Source of the DNA: Novosphingobium subterraneum
Lineage (GTDB): Bacteria > Pseudomonadota > Alphaproteobacteria > Sphingomonadales > Sphingomonadaceae
Length of the DNA: 64,000 bases
Reading direction: 5' to 3'
NCBI RefSeq assembly: GCF_000807925.1
Contig: NZ_JRVC01000011.1
Coordinates: forward strand, 62,001 to 126,000
Shown here: positions 63,556-64,000 of the stretch, piece after piece
How positions within the stretch are numbered: the first letter of the stretch is position 1
Layout of the letters: every line of letters starts with the position of its first letter
Notes under the pieces: generated by a model
What the model saw: the letters and a program-made list of their open reading frames with translations, nothing else
What the model was told of the DNA's origin: nothing
The model's database searches: none
Made by a program: the position numbers and the translations under genes

Positions 63556-63642
63556 ACGGGCGGCGGCGCACCCGCCGCCCGTTCCGTCCCCCATAAAATC
63601 GCCGCGCCGCTCGGCCGCAAGCGGCCCTCGCGGCGCGGATTT
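63556..63642 (+). repeat. Two strong hairpins after the parB-like gene
   Basis: ACGGGCGGCGG-N5-CCGCCGCCCGT (63556-63582), a perfect 11-bp stem, then a larger hairpin (63596-63642) with AAATC/GATTT base pairs, a CGCGCCGC/GCGGCGCG stem and an inner GGCCG/CGGCC stem. No T-tract follows the first. They fill the gap before the next gene. Confidence 0.6.
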
Positions 63643-63659
63643 CAGACAGGAGACTTGTC

Positions 63660-64000
63660 ATGGCCGACCGTGTTTCGGCATCCATCACCATCGGCGGGAC
63701 GCTCCCCGCCAGCCAGCTTCCCGCCTTCGCCGAGGCCATCGCGAACGAAGGGCTGTCCACCGAATGGGACGGCGAACCCTTCGCGCTCGGCGATCTGCCC
63801 GAGGGCGAGCCCTTGGCGCTCATGGCGCACGAGGTCGCCTGGGGGCGGTTCGAGGGACTCGAAGCCTTCTGCATCGCGCATGGGCTTTTCTTCGCGCGCT
63901 GGTCGGGCGCCTATGCCTGCCAGTGGGGTGCGGAACGCACCGTGTTCACCGGCAGCGGCGAACCGCAAAGCTACGCTGCCGACGAGGACGACTATATCCT
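63660..64000 (+). CDS. Hypothetical protein, cut by the window edge
   Basis: Begins MADRVSASITIGGTLPAS after a CAGGAG ribosome-binding site and is open for 113 codons to the window end. It is soluble and acidic, with a GxL-type segment (EVAWGRFEGLEAFCIAHG). Proteins of this look commonly follow the ParB-like gene in sphingomonad integrative elements; family and function are unknown to me. Confidence 0.7.
   Translation, partial: MADRVSASITIGGTLPASQLPAFAEAIANEGLSTEWDGEPFALGDLPEGEPLALMAHEVAWGRFEGLEAFCIAHGLFFARWSGAYACQWGAERTVFTGSGEPQSYAADEDDYI

Noticed and set aside
1..64000. CRISPR arrays, insertion sequences and rRNA genes
   Set aside because: No regularly spaced repeats, no transposase-like protein and no rRNA sequence were seen. 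Mobility here depends on two integrases.

Overview
The window looks like chromosomal DNA of a Sphingomonadales alphaproteobacterium (Novosphingobium, Sphingobium or Sphingopyxis type). The evidence is high G+C, several TonB-dependent receptors, an HWE-family histidine kinase, a urea/guanidine carboxylase cluster, and a conjugative-element gene set (TraF-like S26 peptidase, VirB1-like transglycosylase, ArdC-like, DUF2958, ParB-like, LuxR/LuxI plus PhyH) of the kind found in that order. The genus is inferred from gene content only.

Layout. (1) Positions 1-8553 are the integrase-proximal end of an island inserted at the 3' end of tRNA-Ser(GGA) (8737-8827). It carries an AlpA-like regulator, unknown envelope proteins, a DUF3768 protein, a highly folded non-coding segment (3621-3758), a two-gene Kiwa anti-phage system (kwaA-kwaB, 5669-7184) and a P4-type tyrosine integrase. 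The far end lies left of the window. (2) Positions 8.7-35.7 kb look like resident chromosome: cyclophilin-type isomerase, trmL, a cystathionine gamma-synthase family enzyme, an Lrp-type regulator divergent from putA, a SnoaL/Rieske/flavoprotein oxidation cluster, a stress protein and a sensor kinase. Next comes a nine-gene minus-strand operon (34526 down to 23553) with an ABC importer, a NikR-like regulator, two DUF1989 proteins, a urea/guanidine carboxylase, allophanate hydrolase and a periplasmic beta-propeller. (3) From tRNA-Met(CAU) at 35746-35822 to the right edge is a second island, probably an integrative and conjugative element. After its integrase comes a 16.8-kb catabolic cargo and then a quorum-sensing and conjugation/antirestriction core that runs off the window. 

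How the genes work together. The cargo at 37.7-54.5 kb reads as one pathway: outer-membrane uptake (TonB receptor), GMC alcohol dehydrogenase, aldehyde dehydrogenase, acyl-CoA ligase, acyl-CoA dehydrogenase, enoyl-CoA hydratase, hydroxyacyl-CoA dehydrogenase, SCP2-type thiolase and an alpha-methylacyl-CoA racemase-like enzyme. This suits beta-oxidation of a possibly methyl-branched alcohol. A 33-bp element occurs in four places there: before both TonB receptor genes, before the CoA-ligase unit, and beside the LysR gene, so it marks a likely shared regulon. The second TonB receptor is broken by one in-frame TGA. The carboxylase operon begins with a dyad of exact NikR-operator geometry, while its NikR-like protein has lost three of the four nickel ligands.
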